Shown: positions 26,763 through 35,935 of the stretch, in pieces
Layout: each line of letters opens with the position of its first letter
How positions within the stretch are numbered: the first letter of the stretch is position 1
Source of the DNA: Demequina litoralis
GTDB taxonomy: Bacteria; Actinomycetota; Actinomycetes; Actinomycetales; Demequinaceae
Assembly (NCBI RefSeq): GCF_030418455.1
Contig: NZ_JAUHPW010000006.1
Coordinates: forward strand, 169,344 to 233,343
Length of the DNA: 64,000 bases
Direction of reading: 5' to 3'
Program-made: the position numbers and the translations under genes
Notes under the pieces: model-generated
Database searches by the model: none
Told to the model about the DNA's origin: nothing
Seen by the model: the letters and a program-made list of their open reading frames with translations, nothing else

Positions 26763-27961
26763 TGTATCTGGGCATCCACTTCGCCGCGCGCTCCGACGTG
26801 GGCCTCGTGCGCGCGAACAACCAGGACTCCGGCTTCGCCGGCCCGCACCTGCTCGCCGTCGCGGACGGCATGGGCGGCGCCGCGGGCGGCGACATCGCCT
26901 CCTCCATCGCGATCGCGCGCCTCGCGGCCCTCGAGGGCGAAGCCCACGGCCCCGACGACGCCCTCGACGAGCTCAAGGAGGCGATCTCCGACGCGCACGC
27001 GCAGATCGTCGAGCGGGCGCGCAACGACCCGGAGCTCTCGGGCCTCGGCACCACGGTGACGGCGCTGCTGCGCTCGGGCTCCACGCTGTCGATGGCGCAC
27101 ATCGGCGACTCGCGCGCCTACCTGCTGCGCGACGGCGACCTCGAGCAGATCACCACCGACCACAGCTTCGTCCAGCACCTCGTCGACACCGGCCGCCTCT
27201 CGGTCGCGGACGCGGAGCACCACCCCAAGCGCTCGATGCTGCTGCGTGTCCTCGGCGACATCGACGCGGACGTGCCCGTCGACATCTCCGTGCGCGAGAC
27301 GCGCGACGGCGACCGTTGGCTGCTGTGCTCCGACGGCCTGTCGGGCGTGGTGAGCAAGGACACCCTCCGCAAGACGATGCTCGAGGTCGAGGACCCGGGC
27401 GACTGCGCCGACGCCCTCGTGGGCCTCGCGCTCGCCGCCGGCGCCCCCGACAACGTCACGTGCGTCATCGGCGACATCGTCGACATCGACGCGTCGCCCG
27501 ACGGCATCGGACCCGCCACCACCTCGCAGATCGTCGGCTCCGCGGCCCGCGACCGTCGCAAGCCCTCCGCGGGCGGCGACTCCCCGGCGGGCAAGGCCGC
27601 CCGCCTCGCGACGCGCGACGAGCCCGACGACGACGAGGAGCCTTCCCGAGACCGCTGGCAGCGCATCCGGCCCTGGCTCCTGCCCCTCATCACGCTGCTC
27701 GTCCTCGTCTGCGCGGCGTGGGGCGGCTACTGGTGGTCGCAGCAGCAGTACTACGTGGGCGAGGACGCGGGCTTCGTCGCGGTGTACCGCGGCATCCCGG
27801 AGTCCCTCGGATCCGTGAGCCTGTCGCACGTCGTCGAGAAGACGGAGATCCTGGTCGACGAGCTCGCCCCCTACCAGCGCGAGCGCATCACGGACGCGAT
27901 CCGTGTGCGCGACCTCGAGCAGGCGGCCGGGGTCGTGGCCTCGCTGGAGGCGGGCGACTAG
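26762..27961 (+). CDS. pstP: PstP: membrane PP2C-family Ser/Thr phosphatase
   Basis: Reverses PknA/PknB phosphorylation. The 399-residue protein has the PP2C motifs RSDVGLVRANNQDSGF, VADGMGGAAGGD, HIGDSRAYLLRDG, LLCSDGLSG and APDNVTCVIGD in residues 1-240. A charged linker, one membrane helix (PWLLPLITLLVLVCAAWGGYWW, near residue 305) and an extracytoplasmic C-terminal domain follow. ATG 26762 overlaps the fhaB stop, and its TAG stop shares a G with the rodA GTG. All metal-binding Asp motifs are intact. Confidence 0.96.
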   Translation: MYLGIHFAARSDVGLVRANNQDSGFAGPHLLAVADGMGGAAGGDIASSIAIARLAALEGEAHGPDDALDELKEAISDAHAQIVERARNDPELSGLGTTVTALLRSGSTLSMAHIGDSRAYLLRDGDLEQITTDHSFVQHLVDTGRLSVADAEHHPKRSMLLRVLGDIDADVPVDISVRETRDGDRWLLCSDGLSGVVSKDTLRKTMLEVEDPGDCADALVGLALAAGAPDNVTCVIGDIVDIDASPDGIGPATTSQIVGSAARDRRKPSAGGDSPAGKAARLATRDEPDDDEEPSRDRWQRIRPWLLPLITLLVLVCAAWGGYWWSQQQYYVGEDAGFVAVYRGIPESLGSVSLSHVVEKTEILVDELAPYQRERITDAIRVRDLEQAAGVVASLEAGD

Positions 27962-29304
27962 TGGCCACCGTCTCCGACGTCATGGTGCGCACGGGTCGCC
28001 GCGGGGAGCTGGGCCTGCTCGGGCTCGCGGTCGCCGTCGCGGTGCTCGCGCGCGGCCTCGTCGACTACCACGCGGACTTCCTCGAGCTCGACGAGCTCGC
28101 GATCTACGCGGCCGGCTGGGCGGCGGTCGCCGGCGTCATCCATCTCGCGATCCGCCGGTGGGCGTCCTACGCCGACCCGGTCCTCGTGCCGGCGGTGCTG
28201 GCGCTCAACGGCATCGGCCTCGCGATGATCCGCCGCATCGACTTCGCGTACGCGTCGCGCGGGCGCGAGACGGACTTCGGCCAGGTGCAGGTGGTGTGGA
28301 CCCTCCTCGGGATCGCCCTCGCGCTCGGCGTCATCCTGCTCATCCGCGACTACCGTCTGCTGCGCCGCTTCACCTACACCGCGGGCCTCGTCGGCCTCAT
28401 CGGCCTGCTGCTGCCGCTCATGCCCGTCATCGGCACGCAGATCAACGGCGCCCGCATCTGGATCAATGTCTTCGGCAAGTCCCTCCAGCCGGGCGAGTTC
28501 GCGAAGATCGCCTTCGTCGTCTTCTTCGCCGGCTACCTCGTGTCCAACCGCGACACGCTCGCCCTCGCCGGGCCCAAGATCCTCGGGATGCGCTTCCCGC
28601 GCCCGCGCGACATGGGGCCCCTCGCGCTCGTGTGGGTCGCCGCGATGCTCGTGCAGATCTACGAGCGCGACCTCGGCACCTCGCTGCTGCTGTTCGGCAT
28701 CTTCGTCGCGATGCTCTACGTCGCCACCGAGCGTCTCAGCTGGGTGGTGGTGGGCCTCGGCATGTTCGGCGTGGGCGCGGTGCTCGCCGGCACGCTGTTC
28801 AGCCACGTCGGCTCCCGGTACACCGCGTGGCTCCACGCGCTCGACTCGGACGTCTACAGCTCCGGCGCGAGCGAGCAGCTGGTGCGCGGCCTGTTCGGGA
28901 TGGCCTCGGGCGGGCTCTTCGGGACCGGGCTGGGCGAGGGCCGCCCCGACCTCGTGCCCTACGCCGAGTCCGACTTCATCGTCGCCTCGCTCGGCGAGGA
29001 GCTGGGCCTCACCGGCCTCATGGCGATCCTCACGCTGTACGTCATCATCGTCCAGCGCGCGATGCGCACCGCGATCGGCGTGCGCCACGGCTTCGGCAAG
29101 CTGCTCGCGGCGGGACTCGGCTTCGCGATCGCGCTCCAGGTCTTCATCGTGGTCGGCGGCGTCACCCGGGTCATCCCGCTCACGGGCCTCACCACCCCGT
29201 TCCTCGCGTACGGCGGATCGTCGATGCTCGCCAACTGGATCATCGTGGGCCTGCTCCTGCGCATCTCCGACCAGGCCCGCCGCCCCGAGGCGGTGACGCC
29301 GTGA
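27961..29304 (+). CDS. rodA: RodA/FtsW-family peptidoglycan glycosyltransferase
   Basis: SEDS-family lipid II polymerase that works with the downstream class B PBP. The 447-residue protein has about twelve membrane helices and SEDS signatures: GARIWINVFGKSLQPGEFAKI, YERDLGTSLLLFG, ESDFIVASLGEELGLTG and the C-terminal GGVTRVIPLTGLTTPFLAYGGSSMLANWI. It starts at GTG 27961 in the pstP stop and overlaps pbpA by 4 nt (GTGA). The partner order rodA-pbpA is the conserved actinobacterial one. Confidence 0.96.
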   Translation: MATVSDVMVRTGRRGELGLLGLAVAVAVLARGLVDYHADFLELDELAIYAAGWAAVAGVIHLAIRRWASYADPVLVPAVLALNGIGLAMIRRIDFAYASRGRETDFGQVQVVWTLLGIALALGVILLIRDYRLLRRFTYTAGLVGLIGLLLPLMPVIGTQINGARIWINVFGKSLQPGEFAKIAFVVFFAGYLVSNRDTLALAGPKILGMRFPRPRDMGPLALVWVAAMLVQIYERDLGTSLLLFGIFVAMLYVATERLSWVVVGLGMFGVGAVLAGTLFSHVGSRYTAWLHALDSDVYSSGASEQLVRGLFGMASGGLFGTGLGEGRPDLVPYAESDFIVASLGEELGLTGLMAILTLYVIIVQRAMRTAIGVRHGFGKLLAAGLGFAIALQVFIVVGGVTRVIPLTGLTTPFLAYGGSSMLANWIIVGLLLRISDQARRPEAVTP

Positions 29305-30764
29305 ACGAGCCCATCCGCCGGCTGTCCATCGTGGTCCTCGCGATGATCCTCACCCTCATGGTGGCGGCGTCGTACATCCAGGTGATCGCCGCGGGCGACC
29401 TCAACGCCGATGCCCGCAACGTCCGCACCCTGTACCGCGAGTACGGCACGTTCCGCGGCCCGATCGTCGTCGACGGCGAGTCCGTGGTGTGGTCCGAGCC
29501 CGTCGACGATCCGTTCAACTACCAGCGCACCTACGCCGACGGCCCGCTGTACGCGGCCGCGACCGGCTACTACAGCATCGTCTTCGGGCGCACCGCGATC
29601 GAGCAGACGGAGAACGACCTGCTCTCCGGCACCGCCGACTCCCTTTTCTGGACCCGGCTGAGCAACCTCGTGTCCGGCGAGACGCAGCGGGGCGCCAGCG
29701 TCGAGCTGACGCTCGACGCGGCGGTCCAGGAGGCCGCTGCCGCCGCGCTCGGCGACAGCAGCGGCGCGGTCGTCGCGCTCGACCCGGCCACGGGCGAGGT
29801 GCTCGCGATGGTGACGAGCCCGACGTACGACCCGGCGACCCTGGCGGGCCACAGCTCAGCCGAGGTCAACGAGAGCTACCAGGCGCTGCTCGCGCAGGAG
29901 GACGGCCCGCTCGTCAACCGCGCGATCGCCGGCGACACGTACCCGCCGGGCTCGACCTTCAAGCTCGTCGTCGCGGCCGCGGCGCTCGAGGCGGGCTACG
30001 ACGCGGACTCCGAGCTGTACGCGCCCGACCAGCTCGAGCTGCCGGACACGTCCCGCACGCTCGGCAACTACGGCGGCGAGTCGTGCTCCGCCAACGAGCG
30101 CCAGACGCTCGCGGAGTCGCTCGAGATGAGCTGCAACACGTCCTTCGCCAACCTCGGCATGCAGCTCGGCTGGGGCGTGGTCGAGCGCAAGGCCGAGGAG
30201 TTCGGCTGGGGCGAGCAGCTGTCGATCCCGCTCGCGGTGACGCCGTCGCGCCTGCCGGTCAACCCGGACGAGGCGCAGACCGCGATGGCGTCGATCGGCC
30301 AGTACGACGACCGCGCCACCCCGCTGCAGATGGCCATGGTGGCCGCGGGCATCGCGAACGACGGCGTGCTCATGCGGCCCTACCTCGTCGACAACGTGCG
30401 CGACGCGGACCTGCGGGTGGTCGAGGAGACCGAGCCCGCGGAGATGTCCCAGCCGATGACGCGGGCCGATGCGAACGAGCTCACCGACATGATGGTCGGC
30501 GTGGTCGAGTCGGGCACGGGCACGGCGGCGCAGATCTCCGGCGTCGAGGTCGCGGGCAAGACCGGCACCGCCGAGACCGGCACCGACGAGCGCCCCCACA
30601 CGTGGTTCGTGGGCTTCGCGCCCGCCGACAACCCCGTCGTCGCGGTCGCCGTGCTCGTCGAGAACGGCGGCTCGACCGAGGGCGAGGTCACCGGCGGCCG
30701 CGTGGCCGCCCCCATCGCGCGCTCCGTCATGGAGGCCGCGCTGGCATCCCGGGGAGGGAGCTGA
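29301..30764 (+). CDS. pbpA: Class B penicillin-binding protein (PbpA)
   Basis: Peptidoglycan transpeptidase of 487 residues. One N-terminal membrane helix (SIVVLAMILTLMVAASYIQVIA, residues 8-30), a pedestal region and the transpeptidase domain with active-site STFK (Ser218, context YPPGSTFKLV), SCN (MSCNTSF) and KTGT (VAGKTGTAE) motifs. Forms a SEDS-bPBP pair with RodA. GTG start coupled to rodA; stop overlaps pknA. Confidence 0.96.
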   Translation: MNEPIRRLSIVVLAMILTLMVAASYIQVIAAGDLNADARNVRTLYREYGTFRGPIVVDGESVVWSEPVDDPFNYQRTYADGPLYAAATGYYSIVFGRTAIEQTENDLLSGTADSLFWTRLSNLVSGETQRGASVELTLDAAVQEAAAAALGDSSGAVVALDPATGEVLAMVTSPTYDPATLAGHSSAEVNESYQALLAQEDGPLVNRAIAGDTYPPGSTFKLVVAAAALEAGYDADSELYAPDQLELPDTSRTLGNYGGESCSANERQTLAESLEMSCNTSFANLGMQLGWGVVERKAEEFGWGEQLSIPLAVTPSRLPVNPDEAQTAMASIGQYDDRATPLQMAMVAAGIANDGVLMRPYLVDNVRDADLRVVEETEPAEMSQPMTRADANELTDMMVGVVESGTGTAAQISGVEVAGKTGTAETGTDERPHTWFVGFAPADNPVVAVAVLVENGGSTEGEVTGGRVAAPIARSVMEAALASRGGS

Positions 30765-31720
30765 TGTCGATCCACGCAGGCACCACGCTCGGCGGGCGCT
30801 ACGTGCTGCGCTCGCTGCTCGCGGTCGGCGGCATGGGAGAGGTGTGGCGCGGCACCGACACCGACCTCGACCGCGAGGTCGCGATCAAGGTGCTCAAGGA
30901 GGGCGCCGCGGAGAACGAGACGTTCCTGCGCCGCTTCCGCAACGAGGCCAAGAACGCGGCGGGCCTGCTCCACGGCAACATCGCGCAGGTCTACGACTAC
31001 GGCGACCACGACGGCACGCCCTACATCGTGATGGAGCTCGTCGAGGGCGAGCCGCTGTCCACCATCCTCGAGCGTGAGCGCACGCTCGACGAGGCGCGGC
31101 TCGTCACGATCATGCGCCACACGTGCCGCGGGCTCGAGGCGGCCCACGCGGCCGGCATCATGCATCGCGACATCAAGCCCGGCAACCTCCTCGTGCAGGA
31201 GGCGGACCACGTCAAGATCACCGACTTCGGCGTGAGCCGCGGCACCGACCAGACCACCCTCACCGCGACCGGCATGGTGATGGGCACGGCGCAGTACCTC
31301 GCGCCCGAGCTCGCGCTCGGCAAGCCCGCGACGCCCGCCTCCGACCTCTACGCGCTGGGGATCATCGCGTTCGAGGCGATGGCCGGCAAGCGCCCCTTCA
31401 CCGCGGCGAGCGCGGTCGACATCGCGATCGCGCAGGTCAACGACCCCGTCCCGCCGCTCCCGAAGGGCGTCTCGCCGGAGCTCGCGGACCTCGTCATGCG
31501 GCTGCTCGAGAAGAACCCGCGCCGCCGCCCGGCCGCCGCGCTCGACCTCGACCGCGAGCTCGCGGGCCTCACGCTCCTCGAGCCCGGCACGGGCCAGCGC
31601 GTGCCCGTCGAGGCCTCGGCGCCGTCGTCGCCACCGCGTCGCGCCATGCCCCCGAGCATCGCCCCGCGCGAGTACCGACCACGCCCGGACGTCGAGCGCC
31701 GCAGGCCCGGACCGCGCTAG
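30764..31720 (+). CDS. pknA: PknA-like Ser/Thr protein kinase, apparently without membrane anchor
   Basis: A 318-residue Hanks-type kinase: glycine loop LAVGGMGEVW, ATP lysine in VAIKVLKEG, catalytic MHRDIKPGNLL (Asp136), DFGVSR, and the APE-equivalent APEL segment. After the kinase domain only about 50 Pro/Arg-rich residues follow (SAPSSPPRRAMPPS...), with no hydrophobic stretch long enough for a membrane helix; mycobacterial PknA is membrane-anchored. By operon position it should control cell-shape and division proteins, including FhaA/FhaB partners. The orthology call rests mainly on position. Confidence 0.93.
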   Translation: MSIHAGTTLGGRYVLRSLLAVGGMGEVWRGTDTDLDREVAIKVLKEGAAENETFLRRFRNEAKNAAGLLHGNIAQVYDYGDHDGTPYIVMELVEGEPLSTILERERTLDEARLVTIMRHTCRGLEAAHAAGIMHRDIKPGNLLVQEADHVKITDFGVSRGTDQTTLTATGMVMGTAQYLAPELALGKPATPASDLYALGIIAFEAMAGKRPFTAASAVDIAIAQVNDPVPPLPKGVSPELADLVMRLLEKNPRRRPAAALDLDRELAGLTLLEPGTGQRVPVEASAPSSPPRRAMPPSIAPREYRPRPDVERRRPGPR

Positions 31721-31764
31721 ATGCGACAATGGCCCCCGAACACGGACCACGAAGGACACACTGA

Positions 31765-33897
31765 ATGAACGACGAACCGAAGATCCTCGCCGGACGGTAT
31801 GAGGTCGGCGACCTCATCGGCCGGGGCGGGATGGCCGAGGTGCATGTCGGCTACGACACGCGGCTCGGGCGCACGGTCGCCATCAAGATCCTCCGTGCGG
31901 ATCTCGCGCGGGACCCGTCCTTCCAGACCCGCTTCCGCCGCGAGGCCCAGGCCGCGGCCGGCCTCAACCACCCCAGCATCGTCGCCGTGTACGACACGGG
32001 CGAGGACACCATCGTCAACCCGGACGGCAACCCGCAGGCGGTGCCGTTCATCGTGATGGAGTACGTCGAGGGCCACACGGTCCGCGAGATCCTCAAGGGC
32101 GACGTCGCCGCGCCCATCGACGAGGCCGTCGAGATCACCGCCGGCGTGCTCGCCGCGCTCGACTACTCCCACCACGCGGGCCTGGTCCACCGCGACATCA
32201 AGCCCGCCAACATCATGCTGACGCCCACGGGCGCCGTGAAGGTCATGGACTTCGGCATCGCCCGCGCCCTCGCGGACGCCGGCCAGACCATGACGCAGAC
32301 GCAGGCCGTCGTCGGCACCGCGCAGTACCTGTCGCCCGAGCAGGCGCGAGGCGAGAACGTCGACGCGCGCTCCGACCTCTACTCCACCGGCTGCGTGCTC
32401 TTCGAGCTGCTCACCGGGCGCCCGCCGTTCGTGGGCGACTCGCCCGTGTCCGTGGCCTACCAGCACGTGCGCGAGCCCGCGCCGCGCCCGTCGCAGTTCG
32501 CGTCGGACGTGCCGCCGGAGCTCGACCAGGTGGTGATGCGCGCGCTGTCGAAGAACCGCGACGAGCGGTACGCGAGCGCGCAGGAGTTCCTCGCGGACCT
32601 CCGCAGCGTGATGGCGGGCGGCGGGGTCTCGCCGTCCACCGGCGCGGTCGCGCTCGGCTCCGCGGCGCTCGGCGCGGGGGCCGCGGGCGTGGCCGCCGCC
32701 GCCATGGCCGGCGACGAGGCCGCACCGGAGTCCGGCGCGACCGAGATCATGCCCGAGCCGATGACGTCCGGCCAGACCGCGGTCATGCCGGGCGGCGCGT
32801 GGGCGGCCGACGGCCAGCCGACCTCCGTCACCCCCGGCGGCGCCCCCGCGACCGCCGCGGTCGACACGATCGAGGAGGACGAGGACCCGGCCGCCATCCG
32901 ACGGCGCCGGATCATCCAGTGGTCGATCCTCGGCGCCGCGCTCGTCGCGGCCGCGCTGCTCATCGCGGCGCTCATGATGATGACCCGCGACTCGCCGGCG
33001 GTCGAGCCGAGCCCCTCCGTGGCAAGCATCGACATCCCCGACCTCGAGGGCTTCACCAAGGCCGACGCGAGAACCGAGCTCGAGTCCCGCGGGCTCGAGG
33101 TCGAGTTCAAGAACGAGGCGTCCGACGAGATCGAGCAGGACCTGGTCACGCGCACCAACCCCAAGGCGGGGCGCAACGTCGACGAGGGCAGCACCGTCAC
33201 GGTGTTCGTCTCGAGCGGTCCGGACGTGGTCACGGTGCCCGACGTCAAGGGCTACACCGAGGAGGACGCGATCCAGCGCCTCGAGGACGCCGGGCTGCGC
33301 GTGGTCGCCAAGGACACGGTCGACGACCCGTCCCTCGACGAGGGCCGCGCGTCCAAGACCGACCCGAAGGCGGGCTCCGAGGTCGCCAACGGCGAGGCGG
33401 TGACGCTGTACCTCGCCACCGGCCTGGTCGAGCTGCCGGACCTCACGGACCTCACGATCGACAAGGCGCGCCAGCGCCTGGGCAAGCTCAACCTGGTGCC
33501 GTCGGAGACGTACCAGGAGACCTCCGACGTGGAGGCCGGCACCGTCATGTCGCAGGACCCCGGCGCGGGCCGCGTCGAGCGCGGCTCGACCGTCTCGCTC
33601 GTGGTCGCCGAGGCGCCGTCGACGGTCGCCGTGCCCGACGTCACGGGCAAGTCCGAGAACGCCGCGAGGAACGACCTCGAGGGCGACGGTCTCGCCGTGG
33701 GCAACGTCACGGTCGACACGAGCGCGGCGGACCCCAACCTCGCGGGCACCGTGAAGTCGACCAACCCGAACTCGGGCACCCAGGTGGCGCCCGGCACGGC
33801 GGTCGACCTCGTGCTGTGGTGCGACGTGCGCGCGGTGCTCGTGACGCCCGACCCGGGTCAGCCCGACGTGACCGAGCAGCAGTACGAGTGCCGCTGA
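31765..33897 (+). CDS. pknB: PknB-like Ser/Thr kinase with four PASTA repeats
   Basis: A 710-residue membrane receptor kinase. The kinase domain (residues 9-275) has IGRGGMAEVH, VAIKIL, VHRDIKPANI (Asp144) and DFGIAR. A Pro/Ala-rich juxtamembrane linker leads to one membrane helix (about 384-407). Four PASTA repeats begin near residues 421, 488, 555 and 621 (IPDLEGF, VPDVKGY, LPDLTDL, VPDVTGK). PASTA domains bind muropeptides or lipid II, linking growth to wall state. ATG 31765 follows GAAGGA. It ends at a 15-bp terminator that separates the block from the carotenoid genes. Confidence 0.96.
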   Translation: MNDEPKILAGRYEVGDLIGRGGMAEVHVGYDTRLGRTVAIKILRADLARDPSFQTRFRREAQAAAGLNHPSIVAVYDTGEDTIVNPDGNPQAVPFIVMEYVEGHTVREILKGDVAAPIDEAVEITAGVLAALDYSHHAGLVHRDIKPANIMLTPTGAVKVMDFGIARALADAGQTMTQTQAVVGTAQYLSPEQARGENVDARSDLYSTGCVLFELLTGRPPFVGDSPVSVAYQHVREPAPRPSQFASDVPPELDQVVMRALSKNRDERYASAQEFLADLRSVMAGGGVSPSTGAVALGSAALGAGAAGVAAAAMAGDEAAPESGATEIMPEPMTSGQTAVMPGGAWAADGQPTSVTPGGAPATAAVDTIEEDEDPAAIRRRRIIQWSILGAALVAAALLIAALMMMTRDSPAVEPSPSVASIDIPDLEGFTKADARTELESRGLEVEFKNEASDEIEQDLVTRTNPKAGRNVDEGSTVTVFVSSGPDVVTVPDVKGYTEEDAIQRLEDAGLRVVAKDTVDDPSLDEGRASKTDPKAGSEVANGEAVTLYLATGLVELPDLTDLTIDKARQRLGKLNLVPSETYQETSDVEAGTVMSQDPGAGRVERGSTVSLVVAEAPSTVAVPDVTGKSENAARNDLEGDGLAVGNVTVDTSAADPNLAGTVKSTNPNSGTQVAPGTAVDLVLWCDVRAVLVTPDPGQPDVTEQQYECR

Positions 33898-33914
33898 CAT
33901 CGCTTCGATCACGA

Positions 33915-33948
33915 CGGCGCCCCCGGGGGAATACCCCCGGGGGCGCCG
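33915..33948 (+). terminator. Terminator after pknB
   Basis: Perfect 15-bp G+C stem (33915-33929 with 33934-33948) and AATA loop, six bases before the carotenoid promoter. Confidence 0.8.
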
Positions 33949-33953
33949 CTGTC

Positions 33954-33959
33954 TATGCT
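33954..33959 (+). promoter_or_regulatory. -10 box of the carotenoid operon (leaderless)
   Basis: TATGCT, 6 nt, then the ATG at 33966 (a second ATG at 33963 lies within the 6 nt). The spacing favours 33966 as transcript and protein start. Confidence 0.5.
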
Positions 33960-33965
33960 GACATG

Positions 33966-35048
33966 ATGACGCCGCTGGGGACCGTCGACGGGGTGCGCGC
34001 CTTCGTCGACTCCGCCCTCGACGCCGTGCGCGCGACCCTCGACGACCACGTGACCCAGGCCATGGCGGAGCTGCCGGCCGCGGGCACCGACTACCGCAAC
34101 CTCTGGGGCTCGCTGGGCGACCAGTACCTCGGGGGCAAGAACCTGCGCCCGTCGCTCACGCTCGCGGCGTACGCGGGCCTGGGCGGAGAGGACCCCGAGG
34201 CCGTGGTGCCGGTCGCCGCCGCGATGGAGATGCTCCACACGGCGATGCTCGTCCACGACGACATCCTCGACGGCGACGAGGTGCGCCGCGGCCGGCCCAA
34301 CGTCGCGGGCACCCGCCGCCGCGCCCTCGCCGGCAGCCGCCTCAGCCCCGAGCAGGTCGAGTCCCACGTGCTGTCCGCGGCGCTGCTGGGCGGCGACCTC
34401 GCCCTCGCATCGTCCTACGACCTCATCTCGCGCGCGAAGCTGCCCGCGCACCACCGCATCGCCTGCCTCGACCTCGTCACGCGGGCCATCCGCACCACGA
34501 TCGCGGGCGAGCTGCTCGACATGTACGGCGACATGGTCGCGCCCGAGGAGGCCAACTCCCTCCTCGTCGCGGAGCTCAAGACCGCGACCTACTCGTGCAT
34601 CGTGCCGCTGCTCGCGGGCGCCCAGCTCGCGGGCGCCGACCCGACCATGGTCGGCCACCTCGAGAAGCTCGGCGCCTCGCTCGGGCTGAGCTTCCAGCTG
34701 GTCGACGACGACCTCGGCGTCTTCGGCGACCCGGCCGTCACCGGCAAGTCCGTGCTGTCGGACCTGCGCTCCGGCAAGCGCACCGAGCTGCTGCGCCTCG
34801 GCTTCCAGCAGGCGGACGATGCGGGCCAGGCCCTGCTCGCGGCCGCGGTCGGCAACCCCGACCTCGACGAGACGTGGGCGGAGCGGGTGCGCGAGGTGCT
34901 CGTCGAGTCGGGTGCGCGGGACCGCGCGCTTCGGGTCGCGCGCCAGCACGCACGGATCGCGCGGCGCGTCGCCTCCGAGCGGATCCCGGCGCCGCTGTCG
35001 GGCTACCTCGTGGACCTCATCGACAGCCTCGAGGACCGGCCGTCGTGA
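33966..35048 (+). CDS. idsA: Geranylgeranyl diphosphate synthase
   Basis: Trans-prenyltransferase supplying C20 diphosphate to the carotenoid pathway. The 360-residue protein has the first Asp-rich motif VHDDILDGD, a second motif QLVDDDLGVFGD (the DDxLGVFGD form usual for actinobacterial IdsA/CrtE) and LGGKNLRPSLTLAAY. ATG 33966 is selected from the -10 spacing. The stop overlaps the crtB GTG (GTGA). First gene of a six-gene operon. Confidence 0.94.
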   Translation: MTPLGTVDGVRAFVDSALDAVRATLDDHVTQAMAELPAAGTDYRNLWGSLGDQYLGGKNLRPSLTLAAYAGLGGEDPEAVVPVAAAMEMLHTAMLVHDDILDGDEVRRGRPNVAGTRRRALAGSRLSPEQVESHVLSAALLGGDLALASSYDLISRAKLPAHHRIACLDLVTRAIRTTIAGELLDMYGDMVAPEEANSLLVAELKTATYSCIVPLLAGAQLAGADPTMVGHLEKLGASLGLSFQLVDDDLGVFGDPAVTGKSVLSDLRSGKRTELLRLGFQQADDAGQALLAAAVGNPDLDETWAERVREVLVESGARDRALRVARQHARIARRVASERIPAPLSGYLVDLIDSLEDRPS

Positions 35049-35935
35049 GCCGACGCTCCCGGCGCCGCCACCACGACGACGAGGCGGCCGCGCTGGCCCT
35101 CTACGACGCGACCGCGCGCGACGCCGCCGCGCGGGTCATCGCCCGCTACTCGACGTCCTTCGGGCTCGGCACGCGCATCCTGCCGCGCGCCGAGCGCGCG
35201 CACATCCGGGCCGTCTACGCGATGGTGCGCGTCGCCGACGAGATCGTCGACACGTACCGCGGGGACGATGCGGGGGAGCAGCTCGCGCGCTTCGAGGACG
35301 AGGTGCACCGCGCCATGGACGCGGGCTTCAGCTCCGACCTCGTGGCGCATGCCTTCGCGCTCACCGCACGCGAGGTGGGCATCACCCGCGAGCAGACCGA
35401 GCCGTTCTTCGCGTCGATGAGGATGGACCTCACGCGCACCGCCCACGACGAGGACTCCCTCGCGCGCTACATCTTCGGCTCCGCCGAGGTGGTGGGGGAG
35501 ATGTGCCTCGCGGTGTTCGTCAACACGGGCCTCGGCCCGCGCCCGCTCGCGCCGGACGTGCGCGCGGGCGCCCGCAGGCTCGGCGCGGCGTACCAGAAGG
35601 TCAACTTCCTGCGGGACCTCGCGACCGACGACGGCGACCTCGGACGCTCGTACTTCCCCGGCGTGACCGCCGCGACGCTGGACGATGCGCGGCTCGCCGG
35701 GCTCGTCGCCGGGTGCCGCGCGGACATCGCGGCGGCCGAGGAGACGCTCGACGCCCTGCCGCCGCGCGCCCGTGCCGCCGTCGGCACGACGATCGACATC
35801 TACGGCCGGCTGCTCGACCAGATCGCCGCGACCCCGGCACGTCGGCTCGTGACCCGGCGCGTGCGGGTCCCCAACCCGGTCAAGGCGACCCTCGCGGCGC
35901 GCAACCTCGCCACGTCCCGAAGGAGGACCGCATGA
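35045..35935 (+). CDS. crtB: Phytoene synthase
   Basis: Condenses two geranylgeranyl diphosphates to phytoene. The 296-residue squalene/phytoene-synthase protein has VRVADEIVDTYRGDD (first Asp motif), AYQKVNFLRDLATDDGDLGRSYFP (signature 2) and an intact C-terminus. GTG start inside the idsA stop; ATGA overlap with crtI. The tight coupling fits a dedicated operon. Confidence 0.94.
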   Translation: MSRRSRRRHHDDEAAALALYDATARDAAARVIARYSTSFGLGTRILPRAERAHIRAVYAMVRVADEIVDTYRGDDAGEQLARFEDEVHRAMDAGFSSDLVAHAFALTAREVGITREQTEPFFASMRMDLTRTAHDEDSLARYIFGSAEVVGEMCLAVFVNTGLGPRPLAPDVRAGARRLGAAYQKVNFLRDLATDDGDLGRSYFPGVTAATLDDARLAGLVAGCRADIAAAEETLDALPPRARAAVGTTIDIYGRLLDQIAATPARRLVTRRVRVPNPVKATLAARNLATSRRRTA

